A program made the translations under genes and the position numbers. From Corynebacterium fournieri (GTDB lineage Bacteria > Actinomycetota > Actinomycetes > Mycobacteriales > Mycobacteriaceae), in assembly GCF_030408775.1 (NCBI RefSeq), contig NZ_CP047210.1, forward strand, positions 1,860,001-1,924,000: a DNA stretch of 64,000 nt. Direction: 5' to 3'. The notes under the pieces were generated by a model, which saw nothing but the letters and a program-made list of their open reading frames with translations, was not told the DNA's origin and made no database searches. Shown one piece after another: positions 41,477 to 50,173 of the stretch; the first letter of the stretch is position 1; each line of letters opens with the position of its first letter.

Positions 41477-41767
41477 CTACGCCAGCAGTTCCCGATATTC
41501 GGGGTTTTGCTCGATGTAGCGCTCCACGGCGGGGCAGGACGGGGTGACTTGGACGCCGTCGGCTTTAGCGTCGTCAAGCGCCGCTTTGATCAGCGGCTTG
41601 GACAGGCCCTCGCCGCGGAACTTGGGGTCTACCACCGTGTGCGGCAGGTCGCGCACCCCATCGCGGTCGGTGTAGGTGGCAAAGCCGGCTACTTCCCCGC
41701 CGACGAGAATTTCGTACTGGCCTTCGGCCTCATTTTTGCGCACTGAAAAATCCGAGTGTTCAGACAT
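41477..41767 (-). CDS. Small GNAT-like N-acetyltransferase (YjdJ/Gtn type)
   Basis: A 96-residue single-domain acetyltransferase of the small GNAT group: GGEVAGFATYTDRDG, HTVVDPKFRGEGLSKPLIKAALDDA (acetyl-CoA loop region) and QVTPSCPAVERYIEQNPEY with the conserved Cys-Pro pair near the active site. Function of this family is not settled. It is convergent with cysE, with stops 7 bases apart, a constant neighbour of cysE in corynebacteria. Confidence 0.85.
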   Translation of the reverse strand: MSEHSDFSVRKNEAEGQYEILVGGEVAGFATYTDRDGVRDLPHTVVDPKFRGEGLSKPLIKAALDDAKADGVQVTPSCPAVERYIEQNPEYRELLA

Positions 41768-41782
41768 GCGGACGACTATATG

Positions 41783-41818
41783 CGAAACCCCTTCCGCATT
41801 GCTGCGAAAGGGGTTTCG
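41783..41818 (-). terminator. Terminator of tRNA-Asp/Phe transcript
   Basis: CGAAACCCCTT pairs with AAGGGGTTTCG with an inner CGCA/TGCG helix, just 3' of tRNA-Phe on the minus strand and before the small GNAT gene. Confidence 0.8.
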
Positions 41819-41823
41819 GAGTG

Positions 41824-41896
41824 TGGCTAGAGCCAGGATCGAACTGGCGACCCCACACTTTTCAGGCGTGTGCTCTACCGACTGAGCTATCTAGCC
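41824..41896 (-). tRNA. tRNA-Phe (anticodon GAA)
   Basis: Acceptor GGCTAGA/TCTAGCC, anticodon loop CTGAAAA, T-loop TTCGATC; CCA not encoded. Confidence 0.95.
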
Positions 41897-41921
41897 AGAA
41901 CCGCTTTTTCAAGCTGTTCGG

Positions 41922-41995
41922 CGACCCTGACGGGACTTGAACCCGCGACCTCCGCCGTGACAGGGCGGCGCGCTAACCAACTGCGCCACAGGGCC
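41922..41995 (-). tRNA. tRNA-Asp (anticodon GTC), copy 1
   Basis: Anticodon loop CTGTCAC, acceptor GGCCCTG/CAGGGTC. Identical to the copy at 46648-46721. Upstream of tRNA-Phe in the same direction. Confidence 0.95.
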
Positions 41996-42059
41996 ATATT
42001 CTGTTATTTCTCGCGCCCGCTCCAGCGTGTTCACACTGTCGCTTGCACGAGTTGATACA

Positions 42060-44453
42060 TTACACAGCACCGTCGCGAGCGGACAAATCGGCAGCGTAGG
42101 AAAGGTATTTGCCAGTTTCAGAACCGGTTTCGCCATGCTTAGCGACGACCTCCGGCACCGTCCCCGCAGCCACCACCTCACCGCCTGCGGAACCAGCGCC
42201 CGGGCCGAGGTCGATGACGTAATCGGCGCGGGCGATAGGCGCCAAGTTGTGCTCTACGACGATCACGCTCGCCCCGGCATCCACCAACCGGTCGAACAAG
42301 CTGGTCAGCCGCGCCGTGTCCGTCAGGTGCAACCCGTTGGTCGGCTCGTCCAGGACGTAGGCGGAAGCGGGCTTTTTCAGGCTGGCCGCGAGCTTGAGGC
42401 GCTGCCGCTCGCCGCCGGAGAGCGTGGTCAGCGGCTGGCCGAGGGTGACGTAGCCCAGGCCCACGTCCACCAGGTGCCCGCACATCTTCGCGGCGGCATT
42501 GACCTTGTTTTCCTTGAAGTACGGCTGCGCCTGCTCTGCCGGCATCGACAGCACCTCCGCGATGTTCTTGCCGCCGAGGGTGTGCACCAGCACGGCGTCG
42601 TCGAAACGCTTGCCCTCGCACACCTCGCAGGGCACGTCCACGCCTTGCATGAGCCCTAAATCCACGTACACCACGCCCGCGCCCTTGCAGTGCTGGCAGG
42701 CGCCGGCAGAATTCGGGGAGAACATCGACGCCGGCTCCCCCGACGCTTTGGCGAAGGCCTTCCGGATCGGGTCGAGCGCACCGGTGTAGGTGGCCGGGTT
42801 GGAGCGGCGCGAGCCGGAGATAGGCGCTTGGTCCACCCACACGGCATCTTCCAGCAGCCCCGACTCCGCGAGGGCTTGCAGCAGCGACGACTTGCCGGAA
42901 CCCGCCACGCCCGTGACCGCGGTGAGCACGCCCGTGGGAACGTCCACATCGATGCCGGCGAGGTTGTTCTCGCTCGCCCCGCGGACCTCAAGCCAGCCCG
43001 TCGGGGTGCGCGGGTCGTCCTTCAGCTCGACGCCGAGCGCGAGGCTGTCGCCCGTGCGGGTGCCCGCGGACCGCAGCTCGGCCACGGTGCCCTCGAACAC
43101 CACCTGCCCACCCTCGGTGCCGGCGCCCGGGCCGAGCTCGACCACGTGGTCGGCGATTTCGATGGTCTGCGGCCGGTGCTCCACCACCAACACTGTGTTG
43201 CCCTTATCCCGCAGTGCGGTGAGCAAGTTGTTAAGGCGGTCGATGTCGGCGGCGTGCAGGCCCGCGGTCGGCTCGTCGAAGACGTACGTGACGTCGGAGA
43301 GCGCCGAACCCAAATGCCGGATCATCTTCACGCGCTGGGCCTCACCACCCGACAACGTCGAGGTCGGCCGGTCCAACGCCATGTAGCCCAGCCCGATAGC
43401 GGTGAAGTTGGCCAGCGCATCGCGAATCGACGCCACCAAAGGCGCCACGGACGGCGCATCCACGCGGGCGAACCATTCGGCCAGGTCCGCGACCTCCATC
43501 GCGCACAGCTCGGCGATGTTCTTGCCGCCAATCTTCGATTCGAGGGCGTGCGCTGCCAGCCTGGTGCCGCCACAGGCCGGGCAGTCCACCTGAGTGACGG
43601 CGCGATCGACGAACTCGCGCGCGGACTTTTGCAGCTCCTCCTTCTCCTTGCTCAACAGCGATGCCTCCAGGCGCGGGATCAGCCCCTGGTAGGTGGTGTT
43701 GAAACCTAAGTACTGCACCTTCTCCGGCTCGCCGTAAAACAGGGCGTGACGCTGCTCCTTCGTGAACTTTCCCACCGGCACGTCGGTGGGAAACTTCCCG
43801 GACTCGGAGTAGGCGCGAAGCTGCCAGGATCCCGGCTTGTAGCCCGGCGCGAGGATGGCGCCGTCGTCAAGCGAAAGCGAATCGTCCACCACCTGCGCCT
43901 CGTCGAACTTGCTGGCGCGGCCCGTGCCAGCGCACGTCGGGCACATGCCGCCGGTGCGGGTGTAGTTCTTGCGCACGGTCTTCTTGCCGGTGGCGTCCGT
44001 GAGCACGCCGCCGCCGGACACACTCGGCACGTTGAAGGAGTACGCGCCCGGTCCGCCCGCATTCGGCTCGGCGATGCGCGAAAACAGCACGCGCAGCATC
44101 GGGGTGACGTCTGTGGCGGTGCCGACTGTGGAGCGCACGTTCGATCCCAGCGGGGACTGGTCCACCACGATCGCCGCGGTCACCCCCTCCAGGCCCACCA
44201 CGTCCGGCCGCGCCATCGACGGCATGAAGCCCTGGACGAACGTCGAATACGTCTCGTTGATCAGGCGCTGGGACTCGGCGGCGACAGTGTCGAACACCAG
44301 CGAGGACTTGCCGGAGCCGGAGACGCCGGCGAACACGGTCAGGCGGCGCTTCGGTATCTGAAGCGAGACGTTGCGCAGGTTATTCTCGCTCGCTCCCGTG
44401 ATAACGATGGCGTCGTGGGCGTCGGCTCTGCTGTTTACGGTCGCTGTTTTCAC
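42060..44453 (-). CDS. UvrA-like ABC ATPase (class II UvrA paralogue)
   Basis: A 797-residue twin-ABC protein of the UvrA family. It has both nucleotide sites (GVSGSGKSS..., TLSGGEAQR; GVAGSGKSS..., TLSGGERQR) and zinc motifs (CPTCAGTG/CPACGGTR and CQHCKGAG/CEVCEGK), but is about 150 residues shorter than UvrA, and the missing part is the UvrB-binding/signature II region. Members of this class (UvrA2, DrrC-like) are linked to drug tolerance rather than to UvrABC excision. It lies inside a block bounded by two identical tRNA-Asp genes. Confidence 0.88.
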   Translation of the reverse strand: MKTATVNSRADAHDAIVITGASENNLRNVSLQIPKRRLTVFAGVSGSGKSSLVFDTVAAESQRLINETYSTFVQGFMPSMARPDVVGLEGVTAAIVVDQSPLGSNVRSTVGTATDVTPMLRVLFSRIAEPNAGGPGAYSFNVPSVSGGGVLTDATGKKTVRKNYTRTGGMCPTCAGTGRASKFDEAQVVDDSLSLDDGAILAPGYKPGSWQLRAYSESGKFPTDVPVGKFTKEQRHALFYGEPEKVQYLGFNTTYQGLIPRLEASLLSKEKEELQKSAREFVDRAVTQVDCPACGGTRLAAHALESKIGGKNIAELCAMEVADLAEWFARVDAPSVAPLVASIRDALANFTAIGLGYMALDRPTSTLSGGEAQRVKMIRHLGSALSDVTYVFDEPTAGLHAADIDRLNNLLTALRDKGNTVLVVEHRPQTIEIADHVVELGPGAGTEGGQVVFEGTVAELRSAGTRTGDSLALGVELKDDPRTPTGWLEVRGASENNLAGIDVDVPTGVLTAVTGVAGSGKSSLLQALAESGLLEDAVWVDQAPISGSRRSNPATYTGALDPIRKAFAKASGEPASMFSPNSAGACQHCKGAGVVYVDLGLMQGVDVPCEVCEGKRFDDAVLVHTLGGKNIAEVLSMPAEQAQPYFKENKVNAAAKMCGHLVDVGLGYVTLGQPLTTLSGGERQRLKLAASLKKPASAYVLDEPTNGLHLTDTARLTSLFDRLVDAGASVIVVEHNLAPIARADYVIDLGPGAGSAGGEVVAAGTVPEVVAKHGETGSETGKYLSYAADLSARDGAV

Positions 44454-44503
44454 GGTGGAAAGCGTAGCCGCAGCTAAACAAAACCGGCAGCTGGAGCGGT
44501 CGC

Positions 44504-45514
44504 TTATCGACGCCCACGTGCGATGAAGAACACGACCGCCCCCGCTACCAGTAGCAGCACAAGCAGGCCGCCGAGCAGCCCCGGCACGAGCCCGAACCCG
44601 CCAGCGTCCTCGTCCTTCGCGGCGTCGACCTCCGCATCGCTTTCCTCGCTGTCCTGACTGCTCTGCGAAGCCGACGTCTCGGCTGCTTTGTCGGCCGAGT
44701 TGAATGCGATCGGCTCGTCGGATGGCTCCGGGCCGTCCTCATGCGTCGGCGTCCAATCCGGGCCGCCGTTGCCAGGTTCGCCATCCATGACCACCTCAAA
44801 CTCAAAAGGCTGCTCCACACCAGTGATGTCATAGCCTTCGTGCACCCACTGCATGCCGACCCAGATGTAGTACTCGCCCTGGTAGGGAGTGCTGGTGTCG
44901 TGCCACACGTACTGGCTCAGCGTTTCCGCGTCGGATTCGGCTGCATCTATGAAGAAGTTCAACGGGGTGCGCACGAGCTCGTTGCGCATCGGATCGTAGA
45001 TGCCAAAGCCGAGGCTATCGGCGTTGTGCGCGACCGACTCCGGCGTTTTCAACTTCACCACCGGCCGCTGCCCATAGGCCACCGGGATCTTGTAGAACCT
45101 GAACTCACCAGGGATGATGTTGTCGGAGTACGTGCCCTCGGTGATGTCCACCGCATCATTGAACCCGGTGCCGCCGGAAATCGGCTCGGGGTTCTTCATC
45201 GGCATCTCGCCAAGATAGTCGCCAGCTTTGATAATTTTGCCGTCTGACCACTCAGTTTTCTCCTCATCGCTGGGAATCGGCTCATAGAAGACACTGACCT
45301 CGAGCCCGATGTCCCCGGTGTCGTTGCCCTCGACGTCGGAGATCTGCGTCTTAACCAGGATGTCACTCATATCGCACTCCATGTCCGACTCTCCGTTGCG
45401 CTCCATCGAGACAGCCGCAGATTCGATCCCGTAGTCCGGCCCAGCAGAGACGAATGCAGTGTGTTTACCCGGGAACCAGCCGCACTCCGCATCACCCTCG
45501 TTGGTCACCTCCAC
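44504..45514 (-). pseudogene. C-terminal part of VWA membrane protein, after an in-frame amber codon
   Basis: In the same frame as the VWA gene upstream, separated by its TAG at 45560-45562 and 15 codons. It encodes a mainly beta extracellular region, an acidic Ser/Asp-rich linker and one C-terminal membrane anchor (GLVPGLLGGLLVLLLVAGAVVFFIA) ending in RGRR. It has no start signal that looks convincing (GTG 45512-45514 is only the first in-frame start-like codon) and no ribosome site. Read as the second half of a 670-codon ancestral gene, disabled by a C-to-T type change in a CAG codon, or by a sequencing error. Confidence 0.75.
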
Positions 45515-45559
45515 CGGTTCAATTTTCAGGTGCCCGTCTTCCCATGTGCCTTCGGTCTG

Positions 45560-46516
45560 CTACACGGGAGAAAACACCACGCGCGCGTGGTGGCGCGGCG
45601 GCACGGAAATACGGAAGTACCGGTCCTTCGCAGTACCCCGGTCCGGGGTCACCGTGGTCTGGTACTGGCCTTCGCCCAGCCACTTCGCGCCCTCTGGGGT
45701 GTCCGAGAACTCAAAAGGCGTGCCACCCGTCTGGTACTTCTCCACCCCGCGCTGGGACAAAAACTTCAGCGACTGCGCCAAGCTGCTTGCATCGGCCGCC
45801 TCTAGGAACTGCCCGCCGCCAGCTTCCGCGATACATTCCAGCTCCGCGCGGGCCTCCTCGTCAGCTTTGAACCCGACAGTGTGGATCGCCAGGTCTACGC
45901 CGTCGCCCGCCAGCTCTTTGGCCACGTCGCACACCTCGGGCGGCGCGCAGGTGTCGATACCGTCGGAGACCAGAATGATCGAGCGCTCGCCGTCGGTGCC
46001 CAACTGCTCTGCAGCCTTGCGCAGCGCGTTGCCCATCGGCGTGTAACCCTTCGGCGTCAGCCCGTCGATAGCCGCGCCGAACTCTTTCTTGTCCACCTCG
46101 CCAATAGGCACGAGGCTCTGGATGTCTTTGCAGCCCTTTTCGCGATTGTCGGGCGCGTTGGATTCCTGCGCGCCGTAGGCAATGAGCCCCATCTTCGCGG
46201 TCGGCGGCAGGAATTCAACCAGCTCGTGGGTCGCCTTCTTCGCCGCGTCCATACGCGGACCCTCGGCGTCCTCCTCGACCATGGAGTAGGACGCATCCAG
46301 GATCAGGACGGCCTTCGCGTCTGCGGAGCCCGCGCTTGCCGACGCCCTCGTGGTCGAGCTCGACAACGTCTTCGTCTCAGTGCTCACTGCAATGCTCGAT
46401 TCCGCGGGCCGACGCGTCGTCTCCGTCGCGAATGCAGGCGCTACCCACGCCAGCATGCAAGCGACGACAAGTACGCACACGGCCACGGAACGACTTCCCC
46501 ATTTGACATGCGACAT
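45560..46516 (-). CDS. VWA domain protein, N-terminal part ending at amber codon
   Basis: A 318-residue product with a signal peptide (about 1-30, cleavage after AFA), a Ser/Thr-rich stretch, and a von Willebrand A domain whose metal site DxSxS is intact (D74-A-S-Y-S78) with later TPMGNAL and LVSDGIDTC motifs. The TAG at 45560-45562 stops it right after VFSPV, but the frame stays open for a further 352 codons, including a membrane anchor (see the C-terminal part). If truncated, the domain would be released from the cell. ATG 46514-46516 follows AAGAGGG. Confidence 0.8.
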   Translation of the reverse strand: MSHVKWGSRSVAVCVLVVACMLAWVAPAFATETTRRPAESSIAVSTETKTLSSSTTRASASAGSADAKAVLILDASYSMVEEDAEGPRMDAAKKATHELVEFLPPTAKMGLIAYGAQESNAPDNREKGCKDIQSLVPIGEVDKKEFGAAIDGLTPKGYTPMGNALRKAAEQLGTDGERSIILVSDGIDTCAPPEVCDVAKELAGDGVDLAIHTVGFKADEEARAELECIAEAGGGQFLEAADASSLAQSLKFLSQRGVEKYQTGGTPFEFSDTPEGAKWLGEGQYQTTVTPDRGTAKDRYFRISVPPRHHARVVFSPV

Positions 46517-46607
46517 TGCTCAGGCCCTCTTCCTTATGTGTCCATTGTCACAGACAACAATAAAAGTGGATCAACGCTTTGGCAACAGATGTTCTGGAAG
46601 TAGCAAA

Positions 46608-46639
46608 AAGCCAGTCCCCGGTTTTCCGAGAACTGGCTT
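46608..46639 (-). terminator. Terminator of tRNA-Glu/Asp transcript
   Basis: AAGCCAGT pairs with ACTGGCTT, with an inner CCGG/CTCGG helix, just 3' of tRNA-Asp; the minus-strand flank is TTTTTGC. Confidence 0.8.
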
Positions 46640-46647
46640 GTATTTGG

Positions 46648-46721
46648 CGACCCTGACGGGACTTGAACCCGCGACCTCCGCCGTGACAGGGCGGCGCGCT
46701 AACCAACTGCGCCACAGGGCC
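46648..46721 (-). tRNA. tRNA-Asp (anticodon GTC), copy 2
   Basis: Identical to the copy at 41922-41995; 76 bp, including two flanking bases, are identical. Confidence 0.95.
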
Positions 46722-46722
46722 G

Positions 46723-46795
46723 TACCCCCAACGGGATTCGAACCCGTGTTGCCGCCGTGAAAGGGCGGAGTCCTAGGCCTCTAGACGATGGGGGC
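46723..46795 (-). tRNA. tRNA-Glu (anticodon TTC)
   Basis: Anticodon loop CTTTCAC, T-loop TTCGAAT, acceptor GCCCCCA/TGGGGGT. One base upstream of tRNA-Asp, same transcript. Confidence 0.94.
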
Positions 46796-46868
46796 CTGTC
46801 ATCAAAGACAGCCGTTGAATCATACGACAGCGCGCCCCCAGCAACCAAATGAGCAGTACAGTGGCCAC

Positions 46869-47456
46869 ATGGCCGAAGCAATCATTTACGACGCGACCCT
46901 TTCCCCGACGAAAGACCGGCTCCTTTCCGAGCACTCCCCCATCGTGGAACGCCTCGGTTCCTACCGTGTGGTGGACCGCGACGGGGAGGTGGGCATCGAG
47001 GTCCTCGTCGGCCGCGATGCCAACGGAGCGCTTCGGCAGTTCGGGGTCTCCTACCGCGACGCGGGAGCCAAGCTTGACGACGAGCTGACGCCCATGGACC
47101 ACTCCGTCCTCGGTGCCCGATCTGTTGCACCGCTCAACGCGGATCCGGTGGCGGTTCGCGAGCTGATTCACACAATCCTCGCGGGTGGGGATGGCGCGTC
47201 CTTTAGCAACGGCGAGCCGATCTTCGCCGTGCGCGGCACCGGCCTGACCCCTGACGCAGCCGTGGGCGCAGTGGAGATTGAGGACCACAACGAGTACACC
47301 AGCATCGGCACCGTGGAGATCGACGCGCAACCGCAGCGCTACCAGCTGCGCCTCACCCGCGAGATCCTCGACGCCCAGGTGGCAGAGCCGGAGGACCTCG
47401 CGCTCGTGCGCACCGATGACGGCGTGATCCTCATGCGCCTCGAGGTGTGGAAGTAG
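46869..47456 (+). CDS. Maltokinase N-terminal cap-like domain protein
   Basis: A 195-residue actinobacterial protein resembling the N-terminal cap domain of maltokinase, standing alone without a kinase domain. Visible features: MAEAIIYDATLSPTKDRLL, FGVSYRDAGAKLDDELTPMDHSVLGARSV (typical of the cap family) and a C-terminal LRLEVWK. It is often mislabelled 1,4-alpha-glucan branching enzyme. Function unknown; in C. glutamicum a homologue lies beside the CoA-transferase gene. Start ATG 46869 was chosen by homology. Confidence 0.72.
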   Translation: MAEAIIYDATLSPTKDRLLSEHSPIVERLGSYRVVDRDGEVGIEVLVGRDANGALRQFGVSYRDAGAKLDDELTPMDHSVLGARSVAPLNADPVAVRELIHTILAGGDGASFSNGEPIFAVRGTGLTPDAAVGAVEIEDHNEYTSIGTVEIDAQPQRYQLRLTREILDAQVAEPEDLALVRTDDGVILMRLEVWK

Positions 47457-47461
47457 CCCGC

Positions 47462-48268
47462 TTAGCCCGGCAGGATGAGCAGGCTGGCTGCCATGACGGC
47501 CATGCCGATGATCATGCCGTAGATGGCGGTGTGGTGCTTGCCTGTGGCAATAGCGGTGGGCAGCAATTTATCCAGGCTGACAAAGACCATGATTCCGGCG
47601 ATCGCGGCGAAGGTGTAGCCCAACGTCTGCGAGCCCAGAAACGGCCGCAGCAGCAGAAAACCAATGACGGCGCCGAGCGGCTCCGCCAGACCGGATAGGG
47701 TGGCCCAGCCGGCGGCTTTCCACTTCGAGCCGGTGGCCTGCCGCAGCGGCACGGCCACGGCGATGCCCTCGGGGATGTTGTGAATCGCAATCGCGATTGC
47801 GATCGGCAACGCGAGCGCCGGGTCCGCCAACGCCACCGCGAACGTGGCAAACCCCTCCGGGAAGTTGTGCACCGCGATCGCCACGGCGCTGAGTACGCCG
47901 ACGTTGCGCAGCCGGGCGCGGCTCACCCCGGAAGCGTCCGGCTCTTCGTGCGGGTTGATCTCCTCCGGCACGAACCTGTCAATCAGCGCGATGAGCGCAA
48001 TGCCGGCGAAAAACGCCACTGCGCCCCACAGCTCCGCGGATACGTTGCCCGCTTCCGCAAGCCCGTCGATCCCCTCCGGCAGAAGCTCCATGAATGAAAT
48101 GTAGACCATCACGCCGGCGGAAAACCCCAACGCGCCAGCTAAAAAGCCTGGCCCCGGGGAGCGCTTCAGCGCCACGATAAGGCCGCCGAAGCCGGTGGAC
48201 AGGCCCGCCAACAGGGAGATCCCGAGCGCGACGGTGACGGCACCCGGGGTAGCTGTTGCAAGATCCAT
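47462..48268 (-). CDS. zupT: ZIP family zinc transporter ZupT
   Basis: A 268-residue membrane transporter for divalent zinc/iron uptake with eight helices. The metal-binding HNFPEG (helix IV) and HNIPEG (helix V) motifs are present; the variable loop is short (EEINPHEEPDASG). Convergent with the cap-domain protein, stops 6 bases apart. No Zur site was identified upstream. Confidence 0.92.
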   Translation of the reverse strand: MDLATATPGAVTVALGISLLAGLSTGFGGLIVALKRSPGPGFLAGALGFSAGVMVYISFMELLPEGIDGLAEAGNVSAELWGAVAFFAGIALIALIDRFVPEEINPHEEPDASGVSRARLRNVGVLSAVAIAVHNFPEGFATFAVALADPALALPIAIAIAIHNIPEGIAVAVPLRQATGSKWKAAGWATLSGLAEPLGAVIGFLLLRPFLGSQTLGYTFAAIAGIMVFVSLDKLLPTAIATGKHHTAIYGMIIGMAVMAASLLILPG

Positions 48269-48318
48269 GGCGTAAACCTAGCAGTTCAGCCCAGTCGCAG
48301 GGGGCGCAGATACGCAAA

Positions 48319-48346
48319 ATGCCCCGGCCGAATACGGCCGAGGCAT
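48319..48346 (-). terminator. Terminator of tRNA-Lys
   Basis: ATGCCCCGGCCG pairs with CGGCCGAGGCAT (one bulge) and a T-tract follows on the minus strand. Confidence 0.8.
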
Positions 48347-48350
48347 GCGG

Positions 48351-48423
48351 TGGGCCCTGCGGGGATCGAACCCGCGACCTGCGGATTAAAAGTCCGTAGC
48401 TCTACCAGCTGAGCTAAAGGCCC
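48351..48423 (-). tRNA. tRNA-Lys (anticodon TTT)
   Basis: Acceptor GGGCCTT/AGGGCCC, anticodon loop CTTTTAA, T-loop TTCGATC; CCA not encoded. Confidence 0.95.
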
Positions 48424-48475
48424 GCGAGGGCTAATGGTAGCCCGTGGGCCCCTTAGCCCGGAAATCGGGGCAGGC

Positions 48476-49984
48476 TTAGTCCTCCTTCATCATCGTGCCG
48501 GTCTCCTCCATGCGCAGGTGGAAGTCAAAGGCGTGGCGCAGGTCGTGCGGCGTTGCCTGGTACTTGCACTTGGAGGCGCGCTCGACGTACTCCTCCAGCA
48601 GCGGACGGTAGGACGGGTGCGCAATCGAGATCATCTTCGCCGGACGGTCACGCGGCGCCAGGCCGCGCAGGTCGGCCACGCCGTACTCGGTGATGAAGAC
48701 CATAGCGTCGTGCTCGTTGTGGTCGATGTGCGACGCGAACGGGACGATCGCGGAAATGGCGCCATCCTTGGCGATCGACGGGGAGATGAACGAGGAGATG
48801 TAGGCGTTGCGGGTGAAGTCGCCTGAGCCGCCCAGCGCGTTCATCAGACGGGAGCCGTTGATGTGGGTGGAGTTGGCGTTGCCGTAGATGTCGGCCTCGA
48901 TCATGCCGTTGGAGGCGATCAGGCCCGTGCGGCGAATGACCTCCGGGTGGTTGGAGATGGACTGCGGGCGCAAGATGATGGACTCGCGGTAGCGCGACGC
49001 CTCACGGTTCATCTTCTCCGCGTACTCCGGCGACAGGGAGAAGGAGGTGGCGGAGGCCACGGTCATCTTGCCCGCGTCGATCAGGTCGACCATGCCGTCC
49101 TGGATCACCTCGGTGTAGGCCTGGATGTTCTCGAACTTGGAGTCCATTAGGCCCGCCATCACAGCGTTGGGGACGTTGCCCACGCCGGACTGCATGACGT
49201 AGCCGTCGTACGCCAGGCGGCCAGCCTTGACCTCGTTTTCCAGGAAGTCGAGGAAGTTGCCCGCGATCTTCTCGGAGATCTCGTCCGGCGCCTTGAACGG
49301 AGCGTTGCGGTCCGGGTCGTTCGTCTCGACGACCGCGACGACCTTCTCCGGGTCAATCTCGATGTAGGTGGTGCCGATGCGGTCGCCGCACTTGGTGATC
49401 GGGATCGGGATACGGTTCGGCAGCGGCGGCACGGTCCAGATGTCGTGCATGCCCTCGAGTTCCTCGGACTGCCAGGAGTTGACCTCGATGATGATCTTCT
49501 TGGCCGCGTTGAGGAACTCCACGGAGTTGCCCACGGAGGACGACGGGACGATGTTGCCATCCTCGGTGATGCGCACGGCCTCGACGATGGCCAGGTCAAC
49601 CTCACCGAAGAAGCCCTGCTCCACCATCATGCCGGAGTGGGACAGGTGGATGTCCTGGAACTTCATCTCGCCCGCGTTGATCTTCTTACGCATGGTCGGG
49701 TCCGACTGGTACGGCATGCGGTAGCGCAGCGCGCCAGCTTCCGCCAGCACACCGTCGCACTCCGGGGCCGTGGAGGCGCCGGTGTACATGTCGATGGAGA
49801 AGTCCTGGCCCTTTTCATGGGCGGCCTTCGCCTTGTCCGCAATCGCGGCGGGCATGGCCTTGGGGTAGCCTGCGCCCGTGAAGCCGGAGGTGCCCACCTT
49901 GTCGCCGTGGTTGACAAACTGGACAGCCTCTTCGGCGGACATGACCTTGTCGCGCAGCTTCGCGCTTGCGATGCGATCGCTCAT
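48476..49984 (-). CDS. actA: Succinyl-CoA:acetate CoA-transferase (ActA/Cat)
   Basis: Transfers CoA between acetate/propionate and succinyl-CoA. The 502-residue product is a full-length member of the acetyl-CoA hydrolase/transferase family: VGTSGFTGAGYPKAMP near the N-terminus, GFFGEVDLAIVEAVRI, YTEVIQDGMVDL (probably carrying the catalytic Glu), EADIYGNANSTHINGSRLMNALGGSGDF, and EYGVADLRGL near the end. Corresponds to cg2840 (actA, also cat) in C. glutamicum by neighbours (dusB, phoU, pst). It may also stand in for succinyl-CoA synthetase in the TCA cycle if sucCD is missing. Confidence 0.92.
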   Translation of the reverse strand: MSDRIASAKLRDKVMSAEEAVQFVNHGDKVGTSGFTGAGYPKAMPAAIADKAKAAHEKGQDFSIDMYTGASTAPECDGVLAEAGALRYRMPYQSDPTMRKKINAGEMKFQDIHLSHSGMMVEQGFFGEVDLAIVEAVRITEDGNIVPSSSVGNSVEFLNAAKKIIIEVNSWQSEELEGMHDIWTVPPLPNRIPIPITKCGDRIGTTYIEIDPEKVVAVVETNDPDRNAPFKAPDEISEKIAGNFLDFLENEVKAGRLAYDGYVMQSGVGNVPNAVMAGLMDSKFENIQAYTEVIQDGMVDLIDAGKMTVASATSFSLSPEYAEKMNREASRYRESIILRPQSISNHPEVIRRTGLIASNGMIEADIYGNANSTHINGSRLMNALGGSGDFTRNAYISSFISPSIAKDGAISAIVPFASHIDHNEHDAMVFITEYGVADLRGLAPRDRPAKMISIAHPSYRPLLEEYVERASKCKYQATPHDLRHAFDFHLRMEETGTMMKED

Positions 49985-50173
49985 GATGCTCCCTCAAATC
50001 TTTTCGTGCGGGTAGATAACATTGACCACCATATTGTGACGTATGCCCCACTGCCACGACATGCGAGGGGGACGCAGGAAAGCAAGTGCTTATCGACGCC
50101 TCCGTACCCCCGAACGGGCGTACTTCCGGCGATTGGACGCAAGACGTGCTGTCCGTGAAGAATGGGGCCCACT

